Part shown: positions 27,100 to 35,817 of the stretch, piece by piece | Position numbering within the stretch: position 1 is the first letter of the stretch | Layout of the letters: each line of letters starts with the position of its first letter | Source: Marinobacter szutsaonensis | GTDB taxonomy: Bacteria; Pseudomonadota; Gammaproteobacteria; Pseudomonadales; Oleiphilaceae | NCBI RefSeq assembly: GCF_039523335.1 | Contig: NZ_BAAAFC010000001.1 | Location: 2,108,001-2,172,000 of the forward strand | Direction of reading: 5' to 3' | Length of the DNA: 64,000 nt | The notes under the pieces: generated by a model | Databases searched by the model: none | Told to the model about the DNA's origin: nothing | What the model saw: only the letters and a program-made list of their open reading frames with translations | Position numbers and translations under genes: made by a program

Positions 27100-28275
27100 T
27101 CAGATGTAATAGTCCTTAAGCGGAGGAAACCCGTTGAACTCGATGGCACTGTAAGTCGTCGTATAGGCCCCTGTAGAAAGCCAGTACATCCGATCCCCGA
27201 TGGCCAGATTCAGCGGCAGCGGATACTTGTGATGCTCGTACATGATATCGGCGCTGTCACAGGTCGGCCCTGCAATCACACAGTCCTCGCCCTCGCCGGA
27301 CTTTTCCGTCCAGATCGGAAACTTGATCGCCTCATCCAGCGTCTCGATCAGCCCCGAGAACTTGCCTACATCGGTATAGACCCAGCGGTGCAGGGCGGTA
27401 CGGGACTTACGGGAAATCAGTACCACCTCACTCACCAGCACCCCAGCGTTGGAAATCAGTGACCGCCCCGGCTCGATGATGATTTCCGGCAACTCCTCGC
27501 CGAAATCCTCATGCAGGAAACGGGCAATCTCCTCAGCGTACACCCCCAGCTCATTGGTCCGGGTGATGTAGTTGGCCGGGAAGCCACCGCCCATGTTGAT
27601 CATCTTCAGCTCAATGTCGTCCTCTTCCTTCAGACGCTCGAAAATCACCTTCACCTTGTTCAGGGCCGCATCCCAGGCACCGATTTCCCGCTGCTGGGAA
27701 CCGACATGGAATGACACACCATAGGGCACTAGGCCCAGGTCACGGGCCAGGATCAGCAGGTCCATGGCCATGTCGGTCTGGCAGCCAAACTTGCGCGACA
27801 ACGGCCAGTCGGCGGTCAGGGTGCCCTCGGTGAGGATGCGAACGTACACATTAGAACCCGGCGCCGCCCGGGCAATGTTGCGCAGGTCGGCCTCGGAATC
27901 GGTAGCAAACAGGCGCACACCCTGCTCGTAGAAGGTGCGGATGTCCTTCGCCTTCTTGATGGTGTTGCCGTAACTGATGCGGTCACCGGTCACACCCAGG
28001 GCCAGTACTTTCTCCAACTCATAGACCGAGGCGATGTCGAAGTTGGCACCCTTGTCCCGCAGCATGGTCAGGATCTCTGGGGCCGGGTTCGCCTTCACCG
28101 CGTAATAAACCTTGGCATAGGGAAAGCCTTCCACCAGCTCGTTGTACTGGCGGTCGATGGTTTTGGTATCGATCACCACAAACGGGGTCTCTTTGGTGTC
28201 GGCGAAATCCTTGATCCGTTTGAAGGTCTCGGCGTCGTAGTAATCGGCGATGTTGGCGTTAACGGCTTCGGTCAT
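27100..28275 (-). CDS. speC: Ornithine/lysine decarboxylase, fold-type III
   Basis: A 391-residue PLP enzyme of the alanine-racemase-like fold that decarboxylates ornithine to putrescine (some members also lysine to cadaverine). The PLP Lys is in YYAVKANP (about residue 60). SFHVGSQQ, GGGFP, EPGRSL and the active-site Cys in GPTCDSAD are all in family positions. Length is typical for the Pseudomonas-type SpeC. GGAGGG lies in the leader 10-15 nt before the ATG. A terminator-like hairpin sits 35 nt upstream of the start and leaves almost no room for a promoter between the two. Confidence 0.93.
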   Translation of the reverse strand: MTEAVNANIADYYDAETFKRIKDFADTKETPFVVIDTKTIDRQYNELVEGFPYAKVYYAVKANPAPEILTMLRDKGANFDIASVYELEKVLALGVTGDRISYGNTIKKAKDIRTFYEQGVRLFATDSEADLRNIARAAPGSNVYVRILTEGTLTADWPLSRKFGCQTDMAMDLLILARDLGLVPYGVSFHVGSQQREIGAWDAALNKVKVIFERLKEEDDIELKMINMGGGFPANYITRTNELGVYAEEIARFLHEDFGEELPEIIIEPGRSLISNAGVLVSEVVLISRKSRTALHRWVYTDVGKFSGLIETLDEAIKFPIWTEKSGEGEDCVIAGPTCDSADIMYEHHKYPLPLNLAIGDRMYWLSTGAYTTTYSAIEFNGFPPLKDYYI

Positions 28276-28309
28276 GGGTGGTGTTTCCCTCCACAGGGCA
28301 AACAGGCAT

Positions 28310-28341
28310 AAAAAAAGGCGCTACAGCAACGCTGCAGCACC
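28310..28341 (-). terminator. Terminator-like hairpin between ATP-grasp gene and speC
   Basis: On the minus strand an 11-bp stem (28331-28341 pairing with 28317-28327, two G-U pairs, 3-nt loop) is followed by seven T residues (28316-28310), a classical rho-independent terminator. It ends 34 nt before the speC ATG. It may stop transcription from the upstream ATP-grasp gene, or act as an attenuator in a speC leader whose promoter lies in 28342-28460. Confidence 0.8.
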
Positions 28342-28460
28342 CGTAAGATGGCGCGATCATCGGGCTTTTTTCCGATCACCGCAAATGCGCATATCTACCC
28401 ATAGGTAAAACAGGCAGGGCGGGTGGGTTATGGCACGGAAATTGGTGCGAAAACGGGGGC

Positions 28461-29276
28461 TCAGACCGCCACCGGCCAAAGCGGTGGCCCGGTGGGGCCG
28501 TCCGGGTCCCGGGGCTCGGCCTGTTGTTTCAGGTAGCCCAGGATGGCCTGCTGCAGGTCGGTGCCCTTGTCCAGGCCCTTGTTGCCAAACAGCCGGTTGA
28601 ATTCCAGAACGTAGGGGTAGCCTTCCACCAGGGCGATATCGAATCCGGCATGATCCACGCCCAGCTCCCGGGCAAGCCGCAGGGCCAGGCCGGTTGCCGC
28701 CTCCGGCACCGGACTGTTATCGATCTGTCCGCCCCGCGCCACATTGTTGTAGAAGCCCTGGTCCGCCTGGGTCCGCCAGTAGGCCGTCAATACCTCATCA
28801 CCAATCACCACCACCCGGACATCCCGGTCAATGGGCAGGTATTCCTGGGCATAGAGCACCTCGGTACTGTCACAGTATCGGCGCCAGTCCTCCCGGGTCT
28901 CGATCAGCCACACACCCTCACCCATGCTCGCCTTGGGCAGCTTGGCCACAAAGGGCAGGCTCATGGCATCCCAGATCATGTCCCGTTCCAGGGGGCCGTT
29001 GGCCTCGATTATGGTCCAGGGCGTGTGCTCCGGCGCCACCGTCTGGAAAGCGCGGGTCATCTCAACCTTGTCATGGCCGATCCGGTAGCTGGCAATGCTG
29101 GGGAAAACCCGGCACTTGAGGCCGTGGACCAGGGCATTGAGCTGCCAGTATTCCGGAAACAGGACCCAGTCCGCCTCCTGCAGCAGCGCCTTGTGCTGCA
29201 GATAGTGCTCGGGCTTGAGCACCGTGGTGTCGGGGAAGCCGAGGGTCCGGAACGCGTTGAAGGAAACAAGGTGCAT
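28461..29276 (-). CDS. RimK-like ATP-grasp protein
   Basis: A 271-residue ATP-grasp protein. The central LPFVAKLPKASMGEGVWLI contains the ATP-binding Lys and Gly-rich loop, and AQEYLPIDRDVRVVVIGDEVLTAYWR and the FDIALVEGYPYVLEFNRLFGN segment provide the Mg-binding Asp/Glu/Asn residues, as in RimK and glutathione synthetase. Such enzymes ligate an amino acid or small acid to a carboxylate with ATP. The partner substrate is unknown. ATG 29276 is chosen; a GTG four codons earlier is possible, and neither has a clear Shine-Dalgarno. It is upstream of speC on the same strand, separated by a terminator-like hairpin. Confidence 0.8.
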   Translation of the reverse strand: MHLVSFNAFRTLGFPDTTVLKPEHYLQHKALLQEADWVLFPEYWQLNALVHGLKCRVFPSIASYRIGHDKVEMTRAFQTVAPEHTPWTIIEANGPLERDMIWDAMSLPFVAKLPKASMGEGVWLIETREDWRRYCDSTEVLYAQEYLPIDRDVRVVVIGDEVLTAYWRTQADQGFYNNVARGGQIDNSPVPEAATGLALRLARELGVDHAGFDIALVEGYPYVLEFNRLFGNKGLDKGTDLQQAILGYLKQQAEPRDPDGPTGPPLWPVAV

Positions 29277-29432
29277 GGTTACTGCCACACTGATGGAAAA
29301 ATGAACGCATTTTATTCAGGTTCCGGCATCTGGCAAGCGGTATTTTCCGTCGCCCACGACGACAGCATGATGATGGAAAACCCTGCTACGCTCTGATAAG
29401 CCGGATAGCGGAAGAAAACCGGAGTACTCGAC

Positions 29433-30296
29433 ATGGATACAAAGGCCCGCGCCATCCTCGAAGTCACCAGAGACGATCAACAGTCCGGTGCAACACAGTT
29501 GGCACGTCAAACGCTTCAGGCGGTTCAGCAGTGGCTGCTATCGGAAAGCGTCCGCGCCAGTGCACTGGATGAATTGCTCGAGAGCCTGACCCAGGCCCGG
29601 CCGAGCATGGTCCCCCTGGCTAACGCCGTCGCGCGCTGCCGGGAGCTGTTTGGCCCGTGGCGGGACAGTGCCAATGTGTCCGAGCAGGCTGTCCCGGTGG
29701 TTGCCTCGGTGCTGGAGCAGCTGACCCGGGCTAACGAACGAGTGGCGCTCAGCGCCTTCGAACTTGTCCCAGAACATGGGACCATCCTGACCCACAGCCG
29801 CAGTTCCCAGGTGGTGGCCCTGTTCCGCTTGCTCGCTAACCGTCAGCACCCCTTTTCGGTCATCTGCACCCAGAGCAGCCCCGGCAATGAGGGGTTCACC
29901 CTGGCCCGGGAACTGGACGAGCTGGGCGTCCCGGTGACCTTGATCACGGATGCTCAGTCCGGCCTGTTCATGCACCAGGCGGATATCGTGTTCAGTGGCT
30001 GCGACACCTGGCTTTCGGACCAGCACTTCGTGAACAAGAGTGGCACCTATCTGCTCGCCCTCGCTGCCCGGGACCAGGGCAAACCCCTCTGGGTCCTGGC
30101 CGACAGCTTCAAGGACAGCCCGGGCACGTGCCAGTCGGTGGCCCTGGAGGAAATGGCACCGGAAGAGCTCGGTGGTCCCACCGGTGCCCATATCCGGGCC
30201 CGCAATATCTATTTCGAAACCGTGCCGGTAAAGCTGGTCACCGGACGGGTCAGCGATCAGGGCGTTTTTTCGTTCCCTGCTGCGCCTCGGCGGTGA
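29433..30296 (+). CDS. eIF-2B alpha/beta/delta-like protein
   Basis: A 287-residue protein of the eIF2B/methylthioribose-1-phosphate isomerase/ribose-1,5-bisphosphate isomerase superfamily. Features are a helical N-terminal half, the Rossmann-like segment GTILTHSRSSQVVALFRLL, the SPGNEG segment, VTLITDAQSGLFMHQADIVFSGCDTW and NKSGTYLLALAARDQGKPLWVLADS. The conserved Asp in the DxW-like position suggests a sugar-phosphate isomerase rather than a translation factor. The substrate is unknown. Its last 47 bp overlap the 3' end of the convergent hrpB gene. Confidence 0.8.
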   Translation: MDTKARAILEVTRDDQQSGATQLARQTLQAVQQWLLSESVRASALDELLESLTQARPSMVPLANAVARCRELFGPWRDSANVSEQAVPVVASVLEQLTRANERVALSAFELVPEHGTILTHSRSSQVVALFRLLANRQHPFSVICTQSSPGNEGFTLARELDELGVPVTLITDAQSGLFMHQADIVFSGCDTWLSDQHFVNKSGTYLLALAARDQGKPLWVLADSFKDSPGTCQSVALEEMAPEELGGPTGAHIRARNIYFETVPVKLVTGRVSDQGVFSFPAAPRR

Positions 30297-32724
30297 ACGG
30301 ATCTTCGGGCCAGGGGTGTTTGGGGTACCGGCCACGCATGTCCTTGCGCACCTCCGGATAGGCATTGCGCCAGAAACTGGCCAGGTCCGAGGTGACCGCC
30401 AGGGGCCGCTGGGCCGGGGACAGCAGATGGATCACCACCGGCACCTGCCCACCTGCCACCCTCGGGGTTTCGGTCCAGCCGAACAGAGCCTGGAGCTTGG
30501 CCGACAGCACCGGGCCATGATCCGGGGTGTAATCCAGAGTGACTTTCTGGCCGGTAGGAATGGTCAGGGTCCTGGGGGCCAGGGTCTCCAGCTGTTGCTG
30601 CTGTTGGTAATCCAGGAGTGAAGCCAGGGCCTGGAGCAGGTTGATCCTGGCGAGATCGGACCAGCGCTGCAGGCCGGCAAGGAACGGGCCGAGCCAGGAG
30701 TCCAGGCTTGCCAGCAGGGCCTCGTCCCCGGTGTCGGGCCAGTCGCCGGGAAACTGCGCCGCCAGCAGGCCGACCCGGGCACACCACTGCCGGGCCTCTT
30801 GGGTCCAGGGCAGACTGTCCAGACCTTTCCTGCGCACGGCATCCAGCAGCCCCTGCTGAACCAAGTTGGGATCCACTTGAGACAGCGCCTGCTCCGCCAG
30901 CACCAGTTCCCCGAGTTTCCGGACCTTGCGGGCAATCACCGTACCCCGCCGGTCGTCCCAAGTGGCCTCATCCTGCTCGACGATGTGGTCGGCCAGATCC
31001 TGTTCCAGACCTGGAAGATCCACCGGTGCGGCCAGGTAGATAGTCGCCTCCCGGGCCTTGCCATCCAGATCGGCAGCCACCAGCCAGTCGTGGCGGGCGA
31101 GCGGGTCATCCTCTCGCAACACCGCCCCCTTGCCGTTGCTCAGCTGATAACGCGGTGCCGATCCGGGACGCCGGCGGGCGATCCGGTCAGGGTAGGCCTG
31201 AGCCAGCAGTCGGCCGACCAGGGCTTCTCCGGGTTCCGGGCCCTGCAACGCGTCGCCGTCCAATCGTTTCGCCGCCTGCCGAACGGCTTTCAGCCGGGCC
31301 GGATCCAGGCGCCGGGTGGCCATCTCGCCACGGAGCAGTCGCACCCTCTGGTGCAGGTCCGCGCCTTCGCCCGGTCCCAGCAGGTCCCGCTCCCCCAGCA
31401 AAGCAGCCAGTTCCGCTGCCAGCCCGCCGAAACCCAGCACCCGCCCCCGAAGCACCATATGGGCCAGACGGGGGTGGATACCAAGATCCCGGGCGGCCTT
31501 GCCGTGATCGGTGATGGCGCCGTTGTCATCTAGCAGGTCAAGCCATTGCAACAGGGCCACCGCCTGTTGCCAGTGGGGTCGGGGGGGAGCGTCAATCCAG
31601 GCCACCTGCTCTGGCGAACGGGCGCCCCACTGGGCCAGTTCCAGCACCAGTGGCGCCAGATCCGCCTCCCGGATTTCCGGGGGCGTGAACTCCGCCAGGC
31701 CAAACTGTTCCGATTCACTCCAGAGCCGGTAACACACCCCAGGCTCCACCCGTCCGGCCCGGCCCTTGCGTTGTTCCGCCGAGGCTTTGGACACCCGGCC
31801 GGTCACCAACCGGGTCATACCGCTGTTGGCATCAAACACCGCCCGGCGCTGCTGACCGGCGTCGATGACCACCCGCACCCCCTCGATGGTCAGACTGGTT
31901 TCCGCTATGGCAGTCGCCAGCACCACCTTGCGGGTACCGTCTGGCGCCCGCGCAATGGCCCGGTCCTGGTCTTCACCACTCAGGTTGCCGTACAGGGGCG
32001 CCAGGATGACCTGATCCGGTACCTGCCCCTGCAGCTGCTGCGCCACCCGGCGGATTTCGCCGGCACCGGGCAAAAATACCAGCAGGGAACCGTCTTGGTC
32101 GCGAAGAGCTTCCTGCACCACCGCCACCACCTGGTCGACGATCCGTGTGTTTCGTGGCAAAGGCCGATACAGCACCTCCACCGGGAACGCCCGGCCCTCG
32201 CTGCTGATCACCGGCACGTCTCCAAGCACCCGGGCGATCGGTGCAGTCTCCAGCGTGGCGGACATCACCAGCAGGCGCAGGTCTTCCCGCAGGGCCTGCT
32301 GGGACTCCCGAACCAGGGCCAGACCCAGGTCCGCCTGCAACGAGCGCTCATGAAATTCATCAAACAGAACAGCGGCGTAGTCTTCCAGTATGGGATCGCT
32401 CTGGATCAGCCGCGTCAGGATGCCCTCGGTCACCACCTCGATCCGGGTAGCACCGGAGACCCGTGTATCCAACCGGGTCCGGTAGCCCACGGTCTGGCCC
32501 GGCTTTTCTCCCAGCTGTCGGGCCATGAACCGTGCCGCCGACCGTGCCGCCAGCCGCCGCGGCTCCAGCATCAGGATCTTGCGGCCCTGGCGCCAGGAAG
32601 CATCCAACAGAGCCAGCGGTACCCGGGTGGTTTTACCGGCCCCCGGAGGGGCCTGCAACAGGGCGGTGGTGGACTGTTCCAGGGTCTGCTTCAGGTCTGG
32701 GAGGATCTTGTCTATTGGGAGCAT
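30250..32724 (-). CDS. hrpB: ATP-dependent RNA helicase HrpB
   Basis: An 824-residue DEAH-type helicase. Motif I is APPGAGKTT (about residue 25), motif Ia LEPRRLAAR, motif II DEFH, motif III SATLE, motif V ATAIAETSLTIEGV and motif VI QRKGRAGR. The C-terminal HrpB-specific region follows to the end, with the PLAVTSDLASFWRNAYPEVRKDMRGRYPKHPWP tail typical of the family (from about residue 770). Length matches the family. Its 3' end overlaps the convergent eIF2B-like gene by 47 bp. It lies 15 bp after the MFS carrier gene on the same strand. Confidence 0.94.
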   Translation of the reverse strand: MLPIDKILPDLKQTLEQSTTALLQAPPGAGKTTRVPLALLDASWRQGRKILMLEPRRLAARSAARFMARQLGEKPGQTVGYRTRLDTRVSGATRIEVVTEGILTRLIQSDPILEDYAAVLFDEFHERSLQADLGLALVRESQQALREDLRLLVMSATLETAPIARVLGDVPVISSEGRAFPVEVLYRPLPRNTRIVDQVVAVVQEALRDQDGSLLVFLPGAGEIRRVAQQLQGQVPDQVILAPLYGNLSGEDQDRAIARAPDGTRKVVLATAIAETSLTIEGVRVVIDAGQQRRAVFDANSGMTRLVTGRVSKASAEQRKGRAGRVEPGVCYRLWSESEQFGLAEFTPPEIREADLAPLVLELAQWGARSPEQVAWIDAPPRPHWQQAVALLQWLDLLDDNGAITDHGKAARDLGIHPRLAHMVLRGRVLGFGGLAAELAALLGERDLLGPGEGADLHQRVRLLRGEMATRRLDPARLKAVRQAAKRLDGDALQGPEPGEALVGRLLAQAYPDRIARRRPGSAPRYQLSNGKGAVLREDDPLARHDWLVAADLDGKAREATIYLAAPVDLPGLEQDLADHIVEQDEATWDDRRGTVIARKVRKLGELVLAEQALSQVDPNLVQQGLLDAVRRKGLDSLPWTQEARQWCARVGLLAAQFPGDWPDTGDEALLASLDSWLGPFLAGLQRWSDLARINLLQALASLLDYQQQQQLETLAPRTLTIPTGQKVTLDYTPDHGPVLSAKLQALFGWTETPRVAGGQVPVVIHLLSPAQRPLAVTSDLASFWRNAYPEVRKDMRGRYPKHPWPEDPFTAEAQQGTKKRPDR

Positions 32725-32739
32725 GGAGGTTGCTTGGGT

Positions 32740-33930
32740 TCAGGCCGCTGGTTTTGGTGGTGGCACAAAAAACACGAAGACCAGGCCGAAGGTCAATGCC
32801 CCGACTCCAATGCTGAAGGCAGAGACCAGCGTACCGCCGCCATCGAGCCACTGCTTGGTGAGCCAGGGGCCCACCATCTGGGTGAAGCCGTAGAGCGCCA
32901 CCATGGCAGCAGACAACCTTGGCCCCTGGTGCGGATGCAGGGCCCGGCCTATGCGCTGAGTCAGGAGGACCGTGCCGAGGAAGGTGCTGCCGACCAGAGC
33001 CGCGCACAGGATCAGCCCGAGCCCTCCGGGCAGGATGACGGCGGCCAGAACGCCCAGCAGCTGAATCAGGAAATTGAGCTTCAAAGCCGGAAGATCGCCG
33101 ATTTTTCCACCCAGTTTGTTCCAGATCCAGGGAGCGGGAATGGTAAACAGAGCGACAATGACCCAGGTGCCGTCCAGCAGCCAGTGGCGCGGGGACAACT
33201 CCAGCTTCGCCAGCAGGGGCAGGAAGGTCATCGGCAGGATGTAGCCGAGGCCGGCTCCGGCATAGGACAGGAACAGGGGAATACTAGCCCGGTCCAGCAA
33301 TGGAGTGGTGACGGGCTTGCCGGTGTGGTTCAGCTCGCCGACAGGCACTTCAAGCCGCATCAGCCTGGCCGCGCCCCACCACGCCAGCGGAATCGACAGC
33401 ACCGCCGCCGGCCACCAGCGCTCAGCGCCGTCGAGCCAATCGGCACTGCCGGTTACCAGGCCACTGGACACCAGCAATCCGAGCCCGACACCGATATAAA
33501 CCAGCCCGCTTTTGGACGAGCGGTTGCGCAGCACCAGCCACTCAAGAATCAGCGCCGGCGCATGCACAAACACCATCCCGTTGGCCACGCCGTTCAGCCA
33601 GCGACTGCCGGAAATGAAAGCCAGGTTGTCGGTCTGGGTGATCACCAGGGTCGTAATCACGTGCACGGCGAGGGATACCGGCAGCAGCGTGCGGATCTGG
33701 TCGATCCGGTGCCAGCGGATCGCCAGCATGGCGCCCATCAGGTAGCCCAGATAGTTCCAGGTGGCCACCGCCGCGCCGTTAGCGGCGCTGAACTGGCCAT
33801 CATCGACCAGGTAGGGCAGCAGAGGGGTGTAAATGAACCGGCCAAGACCGTGAACCACCAGCAACACCAGCGCACCGGCGGCCAGCACGGAAAACAGCTC
33901 TTTCGGTGGGGTGGAAGTCTGGGTTGGCAT
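32740..33930 (-). CDS. MFS transporter, YbfB/YjiJ family
   Basis: A 396-residue protein with 12 hydrophobic helices. The start of the transport domain, VVHGLGRFIYTPLLPYLVDDGQFSAANGAAVATWNYLGYL, is characteristic of the YbfB/YjiJ family. The loop after helix 2 carries the RWHRIDQIR segment. Substrate is unknown. It follows the SCO-like gene by 93 bp on the same strand and precedes hrpB by 15 bp. Confidence 0.82.
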   Translation of the reverse strand: MPTQTSTPPKELFSVLAAGALVLLVVHGLGRFIYTPLLPYLVDDGQFSAANGAAVATWNYLGYLMGAMLAIRWHRIDQIRTLLPVSLAVHVITTLVITQTDNLAFISGSRWLNGVANGMVFVHAPALILEWLVLRNRSSKSGLVYIGVGLGLLVSSGLVTGSADWLDGAERWWPAAVLSIPLAWWGAARLMRLEVPVGELNHTGKPVTTPLLDRASIPLFLSYAGAGLGYILPMTFLPLLAKLELSPRHWLLDGTWVIVALFTIPAPWIWNKLGGKIGDLPALKLNFLIQLLGVLAAVILPGGLGLILCAALVGSTFLGTVLLTQRIGRALHPHQGPRLSAAMVALYGFTQMVGPWLTKQWLDGGGTLVSAFSIGVGALTFGLVFVFFVPPPKPAA

Positions 33931-34023
33931 CGGCGAACAATCCGGCGGTTGGTTAATCAGCCCAACAGTCTAAGCCACCCCTGACCGGATGTCTTTTGGA
34001 CCATGGCCAAAACTGTCCGTCGA

Positions 34024-34686
34024 TCAGGAGCTTGTCCGTTCCCGATTGGCCTTGGCCCACTGATAGATCCGCTCGAAAGCCTGCGCCAGCTCCTCCGGCC
34101 GGTGCGGCGGCTGAATCAGCGCCTGAAGCTGCCCCTCCGGATTCAACAGGGCAAAATGGCCGCTGTGATCCACCAGCAGTTCACCATCCACCTCCCGGTG
34201 AACGAACACCGCACTGAGACTCCTGGCGAGGGCCCGCGTGGTTTCCAGATCCCCGGTCAAACCATGGAAGTGTTCGCCAAAGAAGTCGGTGTAATCCTTC
34301 AGCTTCTCGGGCGTATCGTGTTCAGGATCAGCGCTGATCAACAAGTAATCCGGCTGCGGCAACTCCGCCGGCAGCCGTTTATCCAGCTGGCGCAAGTTGG
34401 CCATGGCGGCCGGACAGATATCCGGGCAATTGGTGTACCCGACAAAGGCAAACGTCCAGCGCCCTTTCAGGTCCTCGCGCGTTACCGTCTCTCCGTCCTC
34501 GTTGGTGAGCGCAAACTCCGCCAGCGGTTTCGCCTGGTCATACACATAGGTATTGAACTCGGAGAGATCCGGCGCCGGCTGCGGATCCCCGCCCACCAGG
34601 TACACCTGACGGGCTACCACCAGCCCGAAAATCAGCAGAACAATCAAAAACAGCGCAACGAGCGTTATCCGCACAGACCGATTCAT
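34024..34686 (-). CDS. SCO1/SenC copper chaperone
   Basis: A 220-residue membrane-anchored thioredoxin-fold protein for CuA assembly in cytochrome oxidase. One N-terminal helix (about residues 7-27) is followed by the Sco domain with copper-binding Cys pair in TNCPDICP and the ligand His in VDHSGHF, plus the SADPEHDTPEKL loop. GGAG lies 5 nt before the ATG. It is at the end of the ctaA-ctaB group, separated from ctaB by palindrome B2. Confidence 0.92.
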   Translation of the reverse strand: MNRSVRITLVALFLIVLLIFGLVVARQVYLVGGDPQPAPDLSEFNTYVYDQAKPLAEFALTNEDGETVTREDLKGRWTFAFVGYTNCPDICPAAMANLRQLDKRLPAELPQPDYLLISADPEHDTPEKLKDYTDFFGEHFHGLTGDLETTRALARSLSAVFVHREVDGELLVDHSGHFALLNPEGQLQALIQPPHRPEELAQAFERIYQWAKANRERTSS

Positions 34687-34715
34687 CAGTACTCCAATAC
34701 CGAACTCCGGGGCTG

Positions 34716-34807
34716 GGAGCGGGCGGGGGTACCTTTTCTTCTGGGAACAAAAAACTCGCTGCGCTCAGACAATTGTTCCCGCCAGAAAAGGTACCCCCGC
34801 CCACTCC
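34716..34807. repeat. Long palindrome, family B copy 2
   Basis: Arms at 34716-34739 and 34784-34807 are complementary except for one G-T position and continue into an inner stem (GGGAACAA with TTGTTCCC). The core AACTCGCTGCGCTCAGAC is shared with copies B1 and B3. It lies between ctaB (stop at 34828) and the SCO gene (start at 34686), both on the minus strand, so it sits inside a probable transcription unit. Confidence 0.85.
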
Positions 34808-34827
34808 TTCAGACTATGTGCCTCGGG

Positions 34828-35748
34828 TTAGAAGAAAACAAAATGATCTACAAGGAGTACCACAAACAGCGCCATCAGGTAAGTGATGGAATACTTGAAG
34901 GTATTGAGAGCAACGCGGCGATCATCGCCCTTCAGCAGCCGGATGGCGTACTGCAGGAAGCGCAGGCCAAGGGCCAGGGCGCCGACGAGGTAGATGCCGC
35001 CGGACATGCCTGTGACAAAAGGTAGCAGGCTCACGGCAAGCAGCATCAGGGTGTACAGCAGGATATGCAGCTCGGTGTACTTGTTGCCGTGGGTGACCGG
35101 GAGCATGGGGATACCGGCCTTGGCGTATTCTTCCTTGCGGTGGATGGCCAGGGCCCAGAAGTGCGGAGGCGTCCAGGCGAAGATGATCAGGACTAACAAC
35201 AGGGCATGGCCCTCCACCTGCCCGGTGACCGCCGTCCAACCCAACAGGGGCGGCATTGCACCGGCAAGGCCACCGATGGTGATGTTCTGCGGAGTGGCAC
35301 GTTTGAGGAACAGGGTATAAACACCGGCATATCCCACCAAAGAGGCCAGCGTCAGCCAGGCCGTCAGGTGATTGACCATCACCATCAGGATGGCCATGCC
35401 GAGGCAGGCCAGCAGGGTGGCGAATACGACGGCATCGGTCGGGGCAATCTTGCCCGTGGCGACAGGCCGCTTGCGGGTACGGGCCATGACGGTGTCGATT
35501 TTCTGGTCCACCACGTGGTTGACCACGGCGGCGGCACCGGCCAGCAGGGCGATGCCGAGGTTGCCGAACAGCAGCACACTCCAACCAGGCACGCCCGGGG
35601 CCGCCAGCAGCATGCCGATCACGGAGGTAAGGATCATCAGGGCGACCACCCGGGGCTTGGTCAGCTCCAGGTAATCCCGCCAGGAAATGGTCTTGCCGGA
35701 AGCACTCGCGGTATTCCGGGCCGGCAGTGCTTTCACTTGCTCGCTCAT
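34828..35748 (-). CDS. ctaB: Protoheme IX farnesyltransferase (heme O synthase)
   Basis: A 306-residue UbiA-family membrane prenyltransferase with about nine helices that attaches farnesyl to heme B. The first Asp-rich motif is NHVVDQKID with MARTRKRP following, and the second is in the DRRVALNTFKYS tail. WTPPHFWALAIHRKEEYAKAGIPMLP is the family signature. The ATG at 35748 has GAGG upstream; the earlier in-frame ATG is not supported. Preceded by ctaA with a 69-bp gap. Confidence 0.95.
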   Translation of the reverse strand: MSEQVKALPARNTASASGKTISWRDYLELTKPRVVALMILTSVIGMLLAAPGVPGWSVLLFGNLGIALLAGAAAVVNHVVDQKIDTVMARTRKRPVATGKIAPTDAVVFATLLACLGMAILMVMVNHLTAWLTLASLVGYAGVYTLFLKRATPQNITIGGLAGAMPPLLGWTAVTGQVEGHALLLVLIIFAWTPPHFWALAIHRKEEYAKAGIPMLPVTHGNKYTELHILLYTLMLLAVSLLPFVTGMSGGIYLVGALALGLRFLQYAIRLLKGDDRRVALNTFKYSITYLMALFVVLLVDHFVFF

Positions 35749-35817
35749 GCCGTTACCTCTCGTTTTATCGTTGTAGAAGTCGGAGGCCAAGCGGTCTTAG
35801 GAAGACAATCAGGCTGG

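Noticed and set aside
31546..33984. Open plus-strand frame of 812 codons
   Set aside because: Spans hrpB and the MFS gene in antisense. Both minus-strand genes have complete family motifs, so this frame is a shadow despite its length.
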